From an uncultured Collinsella sp. (GTDB taxonomy: Bacteria > Actinomycetota > Coriobacteriia > Coriobacteriales > Coriobacteriaceae), in the NCBI GenBank assembly GCA_900544865.1, contig UQXA01000004.1:1-64000 (forward strand): a DNA stretch of 64,000 nucleotides, given 5' to 3'. Made by a program: the position numbers and the translations under genes. Within the stretch, counting starts at the first letter, position 1, and each line of letters begins with the position of its first letter. The notes below the pieces were generated by a model that saw only the letters and a program-made list of their open reading frames with translations, searched no databases and was not told the origin of the DNA. This document shows, one piece after another, positions 8,358 through 17,034 of the stretch.

Positions 8358-9227
8358 TTACCCCGCCAGATACGCTTCCAACGCCGGCAAAGTCGCCTCC
8401 GCATCACGACGACCGACCTGGTAGATACGCTCGAGCTCATCGGGGTCGCGACACAGCGACGGCACCTTCACCGATTCGCTCGGCCGCACCACAAAGATTT
8501 CGCCGGCAGCCTCGCGACGTGCCAGGTCATCGAGCGTGGCATTGTAGACCTCATGCCGATGCTCAAGCGCTGCGACAAACTCCGGATAGTGACGGAACAC
8601 GCGCCGCAGCATGGGCATCACGCTGTTGGGCTGCTTTACAAAGCCCGCTGGCTGCGTGAGTACCACGATATTGCGGTCATACCCCTGTGCAAACAGCCAA
8701 GCACTGGGAATGGAATCGGCCACGCCGCCATCCAGGTACTTGCGGCCCTCAACGGCGACAGGACGCGTCGCCACGGGAATTGCCGACGACGCCCGGATCC
8801 ACTCGATATCCCTCTCGTCGCCATACGGCAGATCGTGATAGACGGCCTTGCCCGTCTCGATATCGGTACACACGCACGTAAACCGCATGGGGCAGGCGCG
8901 ATATGTCTCCAGGTCGATGGGATCGCGCTCGATGGGCACCTCGTGATAGGCAAAATCGGCATTGAACATATCGCCGGTTCGCAGCCAGCTGGTCACGCTC
9001 GCATAGCGCTTATCGGCACAATAGGCTTTGTTGTAGCGAATGGCGCGGCCGATCTGGCGCGATTTAAAGTTGTAGCCAAACGCCGCGCCCGCCGAGACAC
9101 CCACCATATGGTCGCAAGTTAAGCCGTGCTCCATCCAAACGTCGAGCACGCCCGCCGTATACATACCGCGGTAGCCGCCTCCCTCGAGTGCCAGCCCCAC
9201 CGTGCGCGTCGTATTTGACTGTGCCAT
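8358..9227 (-). CDS. Patatin-like phospholipase
   Basis: 289 residues. Patatin features are complete: the oxyanion-hole glycines EGGGYRG (residues 15-21), the nucleophile GVSAG with Ser45, and the Asp of DGG at residue 166 that completes the Ser-Asp dyad. It resembles the YjjU-type bacterial patatins. These hydrolyse acyl chains from phospholipids or lipids. No signal peptide is visible, so action at the inner face of the membrane is likely. It is a single gene, divergent from the first cyclic-di-GMP gene. Confidence 0.88.
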   Translation of the reverse strand: MAQSNTTRTVGLALEGGGYRGMYTAGVLDVWMEHGLTCDHMVGVSAGAAFGYNFKSRQIGRAIRYNKAYCADKRYASVTSWLRTGDMFNADFAYHEVPIERDPIDLETYRACPMRFTCVCTDIETGKAVYHDLPYGDERDIEWIRASSAIPVATRPVAVEGRKYLDGGVADSIPSAWLFAQGYDRNIVVLTQPAGFVKQPNSVMPMLRRVFRHYPEFVAALEHRHEVYNATLDDLARREAAGEIFVVRPSESVKVPSLCRDPDELERIYQVGRRDAEATLPALEAYLAG

Positions 9228-9551
9228 GCGACCATCTCCATCCCCGCAAATTTAAACGGAACAAGTATACCCGTCAACATATACCGCCCCAGTCGCATTT
9301 TCATCGAACATCGCATCGTCGCGCTACCGCCTGTCGAATAATAGCCGCCCATAGCATGTGCACCCATATATAATTGTGTACTGTTGTTTACACTACTCAG
9401 CTGTTATCAACAGCGAACATTAGCCGACAAATTAACTCAACAACGCGGCAAGGCGGGGGCCTGGATACACGCAAAACGCCGAGCAACGACGCGTGTACAC
9501 AACGAGCTCGCCCGACGCAATCCGCCCCGACCTCAGAAAGCCGCTTAGAAC
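9228..9551. promoter_or_regulatory. Divergent intergenic region, 324 bp
   Basis: AT-rich centre between the patatin gene and the GGDEF/EAL gene. It contains TATAAT at 9369-9374 and a short palindrome GCTGTT-ATC-AACAGC at 9400-9414. No matched -35 box was found for the TATAAT. No open frame, RNA or repeat was recognised. Confidence 0.4.
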
Positions 9552-12269
9552 ATGGATACTGTCAGCAATTACACCGAAACGCTCGAAAAGACCGTCCATG
9601 ACCTTCTTGAGCGGCAGGAGGATCTGATCAGGGCTGCCTTTACCGACCAGCTTACTGGGCTTGGCAACCGTGGCGGCTTTGCCCGTTCCCTCGAGGAGCT
9701 CTGGGAGCAGGACGCCCCCGTTACCATGGCGTTCATCGATATCGACAATCTCAAGCACTGCAACGACGTCTTTGGGCATGACGAGGGCAACCGCTATATC
9801 TTGCAGGTAAGTCTCTATCTTAAGCTGTATATGAAGGTGAGCGAAGCGGCGTTTCGCATAGGCGGCGACGAGTTTGCCATCCTATCTACGATTGCAACCG
9901 AGGACGACCTCGCCGAACGTCTGAAACACTGCCGAACGGTTCTGCTCAAAAACAACGATTCCGAGATGCCCCGCTCGTTTAGCTACGGAGTGTCACATGC
10001 CGACCCCGCCCTGGGCGAAGCTTCCAATCGCATGACGCTCGATGCCGACCATCGCATGTACGACTACAAGCTACGTCATGCCATGCACCTCGATCGACGC
10101 AATATCACGCAAGTTCACGCCGACGACTTCGAAATAAGCGATCGTATTTTTGACGCCTTTTCGATGCTCAACGAGGGCCGTTATTTCTTTATCGAGAACT
10201 TGGACAAACATCGCACCCTTTGGTCACAAGGTGCCTTGCGCGATCTTGGCCTTCCCTCGGAGCACATAGACAACTGTCGCGATTACTGGAAAACGCGCGT
10301 CCATCCCGACGACCTTGAGGCCTGCATCAACGACATCGACCAAGTCTACAACGGCACCAAGCACCGCCGCGTCATGCAGTATCGTGTGCGCAACGCCGTC
10401 GGCGACTACGTCCTTTGCCGTGCTCGCGGGTTTCGTATCGACGGCGACGGAAATGTCCCCTCGCTCTATGTCGGCGAGCTCGTCAACCACTCACTTGCCG
10501 AAACCGTCGACGCCGCCACAGGCCTCGGAACGCAGCGCATGCTGGCCAACGCCATCGACGCCTGCCGCCGCGATCGTTGCGAGACAGGGCTTATAGCGGT
10601 GCGCGTTCGTGGCACGACGAAGCTCAACGAGCTCTACGGGGCCGAGGCTGTCGACAACATGCTTGCCGAATACGCAGGCCGCATGCTGTCGATCACCCGC
10701 GGCAGGAGCCGGGTCTACCGTTCACGAAGCGTCCAGTTCGTCGTGCTCAGCAACGACCTGGACCACGAGGCATTCGAGCAACTGACCCGCCACCTTAAAG
10801 AGGCCGTTTTCGCTCCTGTTCGAATCGCAGGCGACACCATTACTCCCGTCTGCCTTGTCGTCCCGGCCTTTTACGAGCACTTAACCCATCAACCGACCGC
10901 CGTTTTAGGCGAACTCGATCGTCGCCTTCGCACGGCCGGCGAGCTTGTTCCCAACGACAGCCTCCCCATACCCGAGGCGGAGCGCAAAAGCGCCATAGCC
11001 GAACGTATCGACTCGCTCACGGGCCTCTATCGACCCAGCGAGTTTATGCGGCGCGCCAACGCATTTCTCGAGGCAAGGCGCAACGGCACCTGGTGCATCG
11101 CCACGGTCGACATGGGCCACATGCGCCTGTTTAATGAATGGCACGGCCAGGCCGAGGGCGACCGCGTACTCGCCGATGTGGGCACGGTCCTCAAGGACAT
11201 CGAGAATGCCGATATGGGCGTCGCAGGGTACTGGGGCCAAGATGACTTTTGTGTACTCATCCCCTTTAAGCACATCACCGTCCATCAAATCTACAACCGC
11301 GTTCGTGAGGCAGTAGCCAGGCATGATGACGGCGTAGGTTTCTGGCCGTCCATGGGCGTTTACCCCATCGACTCCAATGAGGAGATCACCATCGATGCGC
11401 AGGCGAAGGCCATGTTTACCAATCGGCGCGCAAAAAACGACTTCAAGGAGCGCATTGCCATTTTCTGCCCCGCGGAGTACGAGCGCGAAGTCGTGTTCCA
11501 CCGCGCGCTGACCGAATTCCAGTACGCGCTCTCGGACGGTCGCATTACCTACCACTTGCAACCCCAGGTCGATATGGAAACCGGTGAGATTATTGGCGCC
11601 GAAGCACTCACCCGCTGGATTGACAAGGACGGCTCTCTCATTTCGCCCGCAACGTTTATCCCTGCACTCGAGGAAAGCGGCTTTGTGGTGACGCTCGACA
11701 AGTACATTTGGCAGGGTGTCGCCTCGTGGCTGCGCGAGCGTCTCGATCGCAGTCTTCGCGTGGTTCCGATCTCGCTTAATGTGTCGCGCGTGGATATCCT
11801 TGCCTGCGACGTTGCCGAACATATGGGGGCGCTTGCCACCCAATACAACCTACCGCCCGAGCTCATGCGTATCGAGATAACCGAGACGGCTTATACGGGA
11901 GAGTCCGAGGCCGTGGACAAACTGACAGCCGACCTGCACACCCGCGGCTTCTCGACCTATATGGACGATTTTGGCACCGGCCAGTCCACGCTCGCGATGC
12001 TCAAGAGCGTCAACGTCGACGTCATCAAGCTCGACCGCACGTTTGTGCCCACCGACCGCGATCAAGGCCGCAGCACGCAAATCATTTCATCGATGCTCGA
12101 AATGGCGCAGTCGCTCCATCTGCCCGTCGAGGTCGAAGGCGTCGAGACAAATGAGCAGGCGGACATGCTACGACAAATGGGCGCCCGCTACGCTCAGGGC
12201 TTCCTCTACTACCGCCCCATGCCGGCGAAGGATTTTGAGGCATTGCTCGATGGCGGCAATAACAACTGA
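9552..12269 (+). CDS. Bifunctional-type cyclic-di-GMP protein: GGDEF-PAS-(GGDEF)-(GGDEF)-EAL
   Basis: 905 residues, no membrane segments. Domain order: an intact GGDEF domain (about 30-185; RIGGDEF, residues 104-108); a PAS-like domain (about 200-325); a second GGDEF-like domain whose signature has become RSVQF (about 325-450); a third with GQDDF (about 480-640); and an EAL phosphodiesterase domain (about 655-900) with EAL at 684-686, the Asn of SLNVSR, ITET, DDFGTG, VIKLDRTF, EGVET and QGF. The first domain should make, and the EAL domain break, cyclic di-GMP; the two degenerate GGDEFs are probably regulatory. It lies just upstream of a shorter paralogue. No flagellar or cellulose genes are nearby to indicate the output. 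Confidence 0.9.
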   Translation: MDTVSNYTETLEKTVHDLLERQEDLIRAAFTDQLTGLGNRGGFARSLEELWEQDAPVTMAFIDIDNLKHCNDVFGHDEGNRYILQVSLYLKLYMKVSEAAFRIGGDEFAILSTIATEDDLAERLKHCRTVLLKNNDSEMPRSFSYGVSHADPALGEASNRMTLDADHRMYDYKLRHAMHLDRRNITQVHADDFEISDRIFDAFSMLNEGRYFFIENLDKHRTLWSQGALRDLGLPSEHIDNCRDYWKTRVHPDDLEACINDIDQVYNGTKHRRVMQYRVRNAVGDYVLCRARGFRIDGDGNVPSLYVGELVNHSLAETVDAATGLGTQRMLANAIDACRRDRCETGLIAVRVRGTTKLNELYGAEAVDNMLAEYAGRMLSITRGRSRVYRSRSVQFVVLSNDLDHEAFEQLTRHLKEAVFAPVRIAGDTITPVCLVVPAFYEHLTHQPTAVLGELDRRLRTAGELVPNDSLPIPEAERKSAIAERIDSLTGLYRPSEFMRRANAFLEARRNGTWCIATVDMGHMRLFNEWHGQAEGDRVLADVGTVLKDIENADMGVAGYWGQDDFCVLIPFKHITVHQIYNRVREAVARHDDGVGFWPSMGVYPIDSNEEITIDAQAKAMFTNRRAKNDFKERIAIFCPAEYEREVVFHRALTEFQYALSDGRITYHLQPQVDMETGEIIGAEALTRWIDKDGSLISPATFIPALEESGFVVTLDKYIWQGVASWLRERLDRSLRVVPISLNVSRVDILACDVAEHMGALATQYNLPPELMRIEITETAYTGESEAVDKLTADLHTRGFSTYMDDFGTGQSTLAMLKSVNVDVIKLDRTFVPTDRDQGRSTQIISSMLEMAQSLHLPVEVEGVETNEQADMLRQMGARYAQGFLYYRPMPAKDFEALLDGGNNN

Positions 12270-12327
12270 TTCGCTCGCGCGCAAAACGCCACCACCGAAG
12301 GGGGAATTTGCCTCCATTAGCTAACTT

Positions 12328-12358
12328 ATATCCCCAATTCAAACCGAATTGGGGATAT
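12328..12358. terminator. Perfect 13-bp hairpin between the two cyclic-di-GMP genes
   Basis: ATATCCCCAATTC and GAATTGGGGATAT are separated by 5 bases. There is no T-run on the + strand, so it may be a terminator without a tail, a processing site or an operator. Confidence 0.5.
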
Positions 12359-12396
12359 GATACAAACCATTGTTCCGCCCAAGGAGGTTATCCATC

Positions 12397-13926
12397 ATGA
12401 ACGAGTCATATCGCCTGGGTGAGCAATTGATTATTGCCTATCTTCAGCGACTTGCGAATGGCATCTCGACCGCCGAACTCGATGTTGCCGCGCTGCCTGC
12501 TGAGCTACGCGCCGTTGGTGAGCAACTGCAAAAGACGCATGCTATCCTGCAACAAGAGCGCCAGCTGCTTGAGCGCAACGCCTATATCGATCCGCTCACC
12601 AACTTGGGCAACCGCAACGGACTCGACCGTCACGTCGAGCAACTCTGGCGCAAAGGCGACCCCTTCACCTGCGCCTATATTGACATCGACCATCTCAAAC
12701 ATTGCAATGATAGGTTTGGCCACGCCGAAGGCAATCGCTATATTCTGAGCATCTGCCGCACGCTCTCCGAAACCATGGAGCACGATGAGATGCTGTTCCG
12801 TATCGGTGGAGACGAGTTTGTGCTTATCTCGCTCTCTGCAAACGAGACTGAACTCGAGCAGCGCTTGGAGCAGGTACGTGCCGGGCTGATCGAAGCGAGC
12901 TCAGGCGGCAAGGCGCCCATGATCGGCAGCTTTAGCTTTGGCTGCTCGCGCGTCGATCCACTTGCCGGCGACACGCGTCGCCAGATGACGATGGATGCCG
13001 ATCGCAAGATGCATCGCTATAAGCTTATGCATCGTGTGCAGCAACCGAAAGACAATGACGCGCCGCAACGCCCAATCGTCGATCAACTTCCGTGCAACGA
13101 CCGCGTATTCCAAGCGATCTCCATGAGCTCCGAGACGCGCTATCCGTTTATCCTCAATCTCGATACGGGCGAATCGCAATGGTCGGTCAACGCCGTGCGC
13201 GATTTTGACCTGCCTTCCCAGCACCCTTTTAACTCGGTCGATATGTGGCTCGCCCGCGTCCACCCCGAGGACCGCGACAACGTACGCGCCGAGCTCGACA
13301 TGGTGATAAACGGCACGTGGCACTTCCACTACATGCAGTACCGTGTTATGGATGCCACCGGAGCGTACGCGCTTTGCGACTGCACGGGCTACCGCTTGGA
13401 CGGCACCGATACCGAGCCCAACATGTACGTGGGCATTATCATCAACCGAAGCCTAGCGGATACGACCGACTCGGTAACGGGCCTGGGCGATGTCCACGCC
13501 TTGGTCAACGCCATTGGAGAGATGCGCCGCGTGGCGCGCGAGGCAGGCTTTATTGCCATTAAGGTTGACGATATCGCCGAGGTCAATGCCCGCTTTGGAT
13601 TCGATGCAGGCGATCGCGTGCTCGCCGAAAGCGCCGCCCGCCTCATGGATTGTTCGCGCGGCAAGGGCCGCCTGTTCCGCTCGACGGGGCCAACATTCGT
13701 GGCACTCTTCGATGAGGTCGGCCCCGAGGCAATCGATGAGATCGCAGGCGACATCGAACGGTTCCTGGGTTCCCCCGTGCTCATCGGCCCGCTTGAATAT
13801 CAGCCGCCCATTCGCGTGGCCACGCTTCATCTGGACGCTGTCGATCGACAGCCCGTTTCCATTTTGAACGAGCTCAAAGCGCTGCTCGGGAAAGCCGTGC
13901 AGGTGCCAGGTACCAAACTGGATTAG
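12397..13926 (+). CDS. Diguanylate cyclase: GGDEF-PAS-degenerate GGDEF
   Basis: 509 residues. The intact N-terminal GGDEF domain has IGGDEF with GGDEF at residues 137-141 and should synthesise cyclic di-GMP from GTP. It is followed by a PAS-like domain and a second GGDEF-like domain in which the signature is lost (TGPTF). The architecture and many blocks (ITDRLGLGN-like start, IDIDHLKHCND, GSFSFGCS) match the first two thirds of the preceding protein, so the pair arose by duplication; this copy lacks the third GGDEF and the EAL. The ATG at 12397 is chosen because AAGGAGG lies 9 bases upstream; a TTG at 12370 in the same frame lacks a site. Confidence 0.9.
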   Translation: MNESYRLGEQLIIAYLQRLANGISTAELDVAALPAELRAVGEQLQKTHAILQQERQLLERNAYIDPLTNLGNRNGLDRHVEQLWRKGDPFTCAYIDIDHLKHCNDRFGHAEGNRYILSICRTLSETMEHDEMLFRIGGDEFVLISLSANETELEQRLEQVRAGLIEASSGGKAPMIGSFSFGCSRVDPLAGDTRRQMTMDADRKMHRYKLMHRVQQPKDNDAPQRPIVDQLPCNDRVFQAISMSSETRYPFILNLDTGESQWSVNAVRDFDLPSQHPFNSVDMWLARVHPEDRDNVRAELDMVINGTWHFHYMQYRVMDATGAYALCDCTGYRLDGTDTEPNMYVGIIINRSLADTTDSVTGLGDVHALVNAIGEMRRVAREAGFIAIKVDDIAEVNARFGFDAGDRVLAESAARLMDCSRGKGRLFRSTGPTFVALFDEVGPEAIDEIAGDIERFLGSPVLIGPLEYQPPIRVATLHLDAVDRQPVSILNELKALLGKAVQVPGTKLD

Positions 13927-14000
13927 CACCGCGCCCGCGCCGCCTCCCCCATCGTGCGATAATCCTCTGCAGAATTCACCGATAGCAGAGGGAGTTTGTG

Positions 14001-14624
14001 ATGAAGGTTCTTTTGGTCAATGGCAGTCCCAAGGCAAACGGCAACACCGCCCGCGCACTCGCCGAAGTCGCCGAGCAGCTCATTGCCGAAGGCATTGATA
14101 CCGAGGTGTTTCAGCTGGGCGCCAAGCCCATTCGCGATTGCATCGGTTGCGGCCAGTGCGGCAAGCTCGGCGGTCGCTGCACCTTTGACGATGACGTGGT
14201 CAACGAGCTGATCGCTGCCGCCGAGCAGGCAGATGGCTTTGTCTTTGGCTCACCTGTCTACTATGCGCACCCCAGCGGGCGCATCCTTTCGGCCCTCGAT
14301 CGCGCCTTCTATGCAGGCGGGCACGCCTTTGAGCACAAACCCGGCGCCGCAGTCGCCGTCGCCCGTCGCGGCGGTACGTCGACCACCTTCGATGTGCTCA
14401 ACAAGTACTTCACCATTAAGCAAATGCCCGTGGTTGCTTCCACCTACTGGAACAACGTGTTTGGCCGCGTGCCCGGCGACGCCGATGGGGACGCCGAGGG
14501 CCTTGCCACCATGCGAAACATCGGCAAGAACATGGCCTGGCTCCTGCGCTGCATCGAGGCAGGTCAGGCCGCCGGTATCAACGCGCCCGAAGCCGATCGC
14601 GCAACGACCAACTTCATTCGATAG
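14001..14624 (+). CDS. Flavodoxin-family NAD(P)H-dependent oxidoreductase (iron-sulfur flavoprotein-like)
   Basis: 207 residues. Starts with the FMN-phosphate-binding pattern LLVNGSPKANGNT, followed by CIGCGQCGKLGGRC, the compact cysteine motif of Isf-like flavoproteins that may bind an Fe-S cluster, and then FGSPVYYAHPS. It should be a cytoplasmic FMN reductase; the electron partner is unknown. The ATG at 14001 has GAGGGAG at a suitable distance; a GTG one codon earlier is possible. It is likely cotranscribed with the ArsC-like gene 12 bases downstream. Confidence 0.85.
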   Translation: MKVLLVNGSPKANGNTARALAEVAEQLIAEGIDTEVFQLGAKPIRDCIGCGQCGKLGGRCTFDDDVVNELIAAAEQADGFVFGSPVYYAHPSGRILSALDRAFYAGGHAFEHKPGAAVAVARRGGTSTTFDVLNKYFTIKQMPVVASTYWNNVFGRVPGDADGDAEGLATMRNIGKNMAWLLRCIEAGQAAGINAPEADRATTNFIR

Positions 14625-14636
14625 AGCGGCGGGGCC

Positions 14637-14978
14637 ATGAATATTCAAATCTTCGGGACTAAGAAGTCGTTCGATACCAAGAAAGCACAGCGCTTCTTCA
14701 AAGAGCGCCGCATTAAGGTGCAGTTTATCGACCTTAAGGAAAAGGAGATGAGCAAGGGCGAGCTCACGAGCGTGATACAGGCGGTCGGCGGCATCGACAA
14801 GCTGCTCAACCCCAAGGCCAAGGACGAGGAGGCGCTCGCGCTCATCCAGCACCTCACCCCCAGTCAGCGCTTCGACAAGCTGCTCGAGAACCAGCAGGTT
14901 CTAGCCGAGCCCATCGTGCGTAACGGCAAAAAGGCCACCGTCGGTTATTGCCCCGATGTATGGGGAGCCTGGGAGTAG
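14637..14978 (+). CDS. ArsC/Spx-family thioredoxin-fold protein lacking the active cysteine
   Basis: 113 residues with the ArsC/YffB/Spx fold pattern: N-terminal beta strand IQIFGTKKSFDTKKA, middle helices, and C-terminal PIVRNGKKATVGYCPDVW. The first loop reads KKSFDTKK, so the catalytic Cys of arsenate reductases (CxxC or CxxS near residue 10) is missing. It is therefore unlikely to be a true arsenate reductase and may be a YffB-like or regulatory protein. It follows the flavodoxin-like gene closely. Confidence 0.78.
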   Translation: MNIQIFGTKKSFDTKKAQRFFKERRIKVQFIDLKEKEMSKGELTSVIQAVGGIDKLLNPKAKDEEALALIQHLTPSQRFDKLLENQQVLAEPIVRNGKKATVGYCPDVWGAWE

Positions 14979-15064
14979 CCTGTGTTATTTGCCGGCGCGT
15001 GGGTATAAGAGCAGGCGTTTGGCATATGATTCTACTGTAAGCCATGTCTAACAAAGGAGGGCAC

Positions 15065-16195
15065 ATGCCCAACAAACCCGTGAAAATCATCATGCTTACC
15101 GGATACCTCGGTGCCGGCAAGACCACGCTGCTCAACCACATCCTCGCTAACGACGGCGGTATCCGCGCCGCCGTGATCGTCAACGATATTGGCGAGATCA
15201 ATGTGGACGCCAGCCTCATCGCCGACGGCGGCCTTTCCGAGACCGACGACCTCATCCCGCTCACCAACGGCTGCATCTGTTGCACGCTTTCGGATGACCT
15301 GGCCAACCAGCTGCAGGGCATCGCCGATTCGGGCAACTTCGATTACATCATCATCGAGGCCTCGGGCATTTGCGAGCCCATCCCCATCGCCTACACCATC
15401 TCGAGCTTCTGCGACGAGGCCAAGGTGGGCGGCGAGCCCAAGCTCGCGCTCGACAACATCGTGGCCGTGGTCGACTGCGCTCGTATGTACGACGAGTTCA
15501 ACGGCGGCCGCGACCTGCTGGCAGAGGATATCGACGAGGACGATATCGAGAGCCTGCTCATCCAGCAGATTGAGTTCTGCTCCACGCTGATCCTCAACAA
15601 GACCGATACCGTGAGCCCTGAGCAGATTGCTGAGCTCAAGGCCATCGTGCGCAGCCTGCAGAAAGACGCCGTGATCGTCGAGGCCCAAAACGGCGAGGTT
15701 CCCATGGAGGAACTGCTCGACACCGACCGCTTCGACTTTATGCGCGCCTACAACTCCGCCGCTTGGATCGAGGTCATGGAGCATCCCGAGGAGCACGAAG
15801 ACCCCGAGGTGCTCGAGTACGACATCGAGACCTTTGTGTACTCGCGCCGCAAGCCGTTTGACCTGCAGAAGTTCACCGATTTTGTTGAGCAGGAGTGGCC
15901 CGACGAGGTCATTCGCGTCAAGGGTCCGCTGTGGCAGACCGGCAATCCGGACATGTGCTACATGTTTGAGCAGGCCGGCCACCAGATGCGCCTGATGGAG
16001 AACGGTCTGTTTGTCGATTCTGCGCCCGAGGGCGAGAAGCAGAAGATCATCGACGAGAACCCCGAGATTATGCAGATTTGGGACGACGAGACGGGTGACC
16101 GCATGACGAGCCTGTGCATCATCGGCCGTCACATGGACAAGGATGCGCTCATCGCCTCCCTCGACGCCTGCCTGACCGACTGGCACCGCGCCTAG
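15065..16195 (+). CDS. G3E-family GTPase (CobW/YjiA/ZNG-like metallochaperone)
   Basis: 376 residues. The N-terminal GTPase shows Walker A GYLGAGKTT, the switch region VNDIGEINVD, the metal-binding GCICC motif (NGCICCTLSDDL), EASGICEP and the NKTD base-recognition motif. The C-terminal half carries the CobW_C domain with a strikingly acidic stretch (EHPEEHEDPEVLEYDIE). Such proteins load Zn, Co or Ni onto client enzymes using GTP. The ATG at 15065 follows AAAGGAGG by 3 bases; a frame extension to 15044 is less likely. No metal transporter or client gene is adjacent, so the metal is unknown. Confidence 0.88.
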   Translation: MPNKPVKIIMLTGYLGAGKTTLLNHILANDGGIRAAVIVNDIGEINVDASLIADGGLSETDDLIPLTNGCICCTLSDDLANQLQGIADSGNFDYIIIEASGICEPIPIAYTISSFCDEAKVGGEPKLALDNIVAVVDCARMYDEFNGGRDLLAEDIDEDDIESLLIQQIEFCSTLILNKTDTVSPEQIAELKAIVRSLQKDAVIVEAQNGEVPMEELLDTDRFDFMRAYNSAAWIEVMEHPEEHEDPEVLEYDIETFVYSRRKPFDLQKFTDFVEQEWPDEVIRVKGPLWQTGNPDMCYMFEQAGHQMRLMENGLFVDSAPEGEKQKIIDENPEIMQIWDDETGDRMTSLCIIGRHMDKDALIASLDACLTDWHRA

Positions 16196-16234
16196 TTTTA
16201 TCCAAGCGGGCATTTTTCCGCCTACGCAACCACC

Positions 16235-16269
16235 AAACCACCACGAAGGTGCCCTTCGTGGTGGTTTTT
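16235..16269 (+). terminator. Intrinsic terminator after the G3E GTPase gene
   Basis: AAACCACCACGAAGG pairs with CCTTCGTGGTGGTTT and ends in TTTTT. It lies only about 20 bases before the trmL start, so trmL probably relies on readthrough or a promoter within the preceding gene. Confidence 0.9.
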
Positions 16270-16290
16270 CGTTCTGAGCCAAGGAGATCC

Positions 16291-16890
16291 ATGTTCAACA
16301 TTGTGCTGTACGCGCCCGAGATTCCGGCCAATACGGGCAATATCGGCCGCACCTGCGTGGTTACCGGCGCCCGCCTGCATCTGGTGGAGCCGCTGGGCTT
16401 TTCGCTCGATGACAAGACGGTGCGTCGCGCCGGCCTGGGCTACTGGCAAAACTTGGACGTGACGACCTATGCCGGCTGGGAGGATTTCCTTGCCCGCAAC
16501 GGCCTCTCCCCCGCCGACGAGCGCCTGCATCTGCTGACCAAAAAGGCACGCCGCACCTATGCGCAAAGTACCTACCGCGATGGCGACTACTTGGTCTTTG
16601 GCAGCGAGAGCTCGGGCATTCCCGAGCCACTGCTTGCCGCGGCGCCCGAGCGTTGCGAGCGCATCCCCATGCTGCGCGATTGCGACTCACTCGATAACGC
16701 CGAGGCTTGGGAAGCCCACGAAGAATCGCTGGGGCATACCGAGGACAGCCACGAGACCATTCTTCAACAGGACATCTGCGGCAACTTCGTCAATCCCGAC
16801 GACTACCGCATCAGCGCCCTCAACCTTTCCAACAGCGCCGCCATCGTCCTCTACGAAGCCCTGCGCCAAACAGGCTTTCCGGGAATGTGA
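16291..16890 (+). CDS. trmL: tRNA (cytidine/uridine-34-2'-O)-methyltransferase with an inserted segment
   Basis: 199-residue SPOUT methyltransferase that methylates the wobble ribose of tRNA-Leu. Motifs: NTGNIGRTC near the N-terminus, FGSESSGIPEPLL (SAM-binding knot) and LNLSNSAAIVLYEALRQ at the C-terminus. Family members are usually about 155-160 residues; here about 40 residues rich in Asp, Glu and His (about 129-173) sit between the IPM and LNLSNS motifs. The start follows AAGGAG. The last Met codon and the TGA stop lie inside the palindromic repeat at 16884-16916. Confidence 0.92.
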   Translation: MFNIVLYAPEIPANTGNIGRTCVVTGARLHLVEPLGFSLDDKTVRRAGLGYWQNLDVTTYAGWEDFLARNGLSPADERLHLLTKKARRTYAQSTYRDGDYLVFGSESSGIPEPLLAAAPERCERIPMLRDCDSLDNAEAWEAHEESLGHTEDSHETILQQDICGNFVNPDDYRISALNLSNSAAIVLYEALRQTGFPGM

Positions 16891-16916
16891 CAAAGGGACT
16901 GTCCCTTTGTCACATT
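16884..16916. repeat. Palindromic repeat, family A copy 1
   Basis: AATGTGACAAAGGGA and its perfect complement are separated by CTG. It contains the trmL stop codon. Related copies occur at 18140, 21868 and 54467, all at gene ends; it may also terminate transcription although no T-run follows. Confidence 0.9.
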
Positions 16917-16984
16917 CAAGCGCCACGCCGATGGCACACACGCCTAATCGATGCTCTAGATAAAGAGCCCTCACTTTTAATCAG

Positions 16985-17012
16985 AATTAACTAAAGTAAA
17001 ATGAAGTTAAAT
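16985..17012. promoter_or_regulatory. AT-rich inverted repeat and -10-like box before ATPase gene 1
   Basis: AATTAACT and AGTTAAAT form an inverted repeat with a 12-base spacer. TAAAAT at 16997-17002 lies within it as a possible -10 box. It may be the promoter/operator of the ATPase gene at 17035. Confidence 0.4.
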
Positions 17013-17034
17013 GGCGGTGTGAAAGGAGAGCCTT

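Noticed and set aside
9400..9414. DnaA-box-like TTATCAACA
   Set aside because: Single site within a short palindrome; no cluster of boxes and no replication genes nearby.
15032..16282. 416-codon - strand open frame
   Set aside because: Antisense shadow of the G3E GTPase gene. The + strand frame has every family motif and a strong ribosome-binding site.
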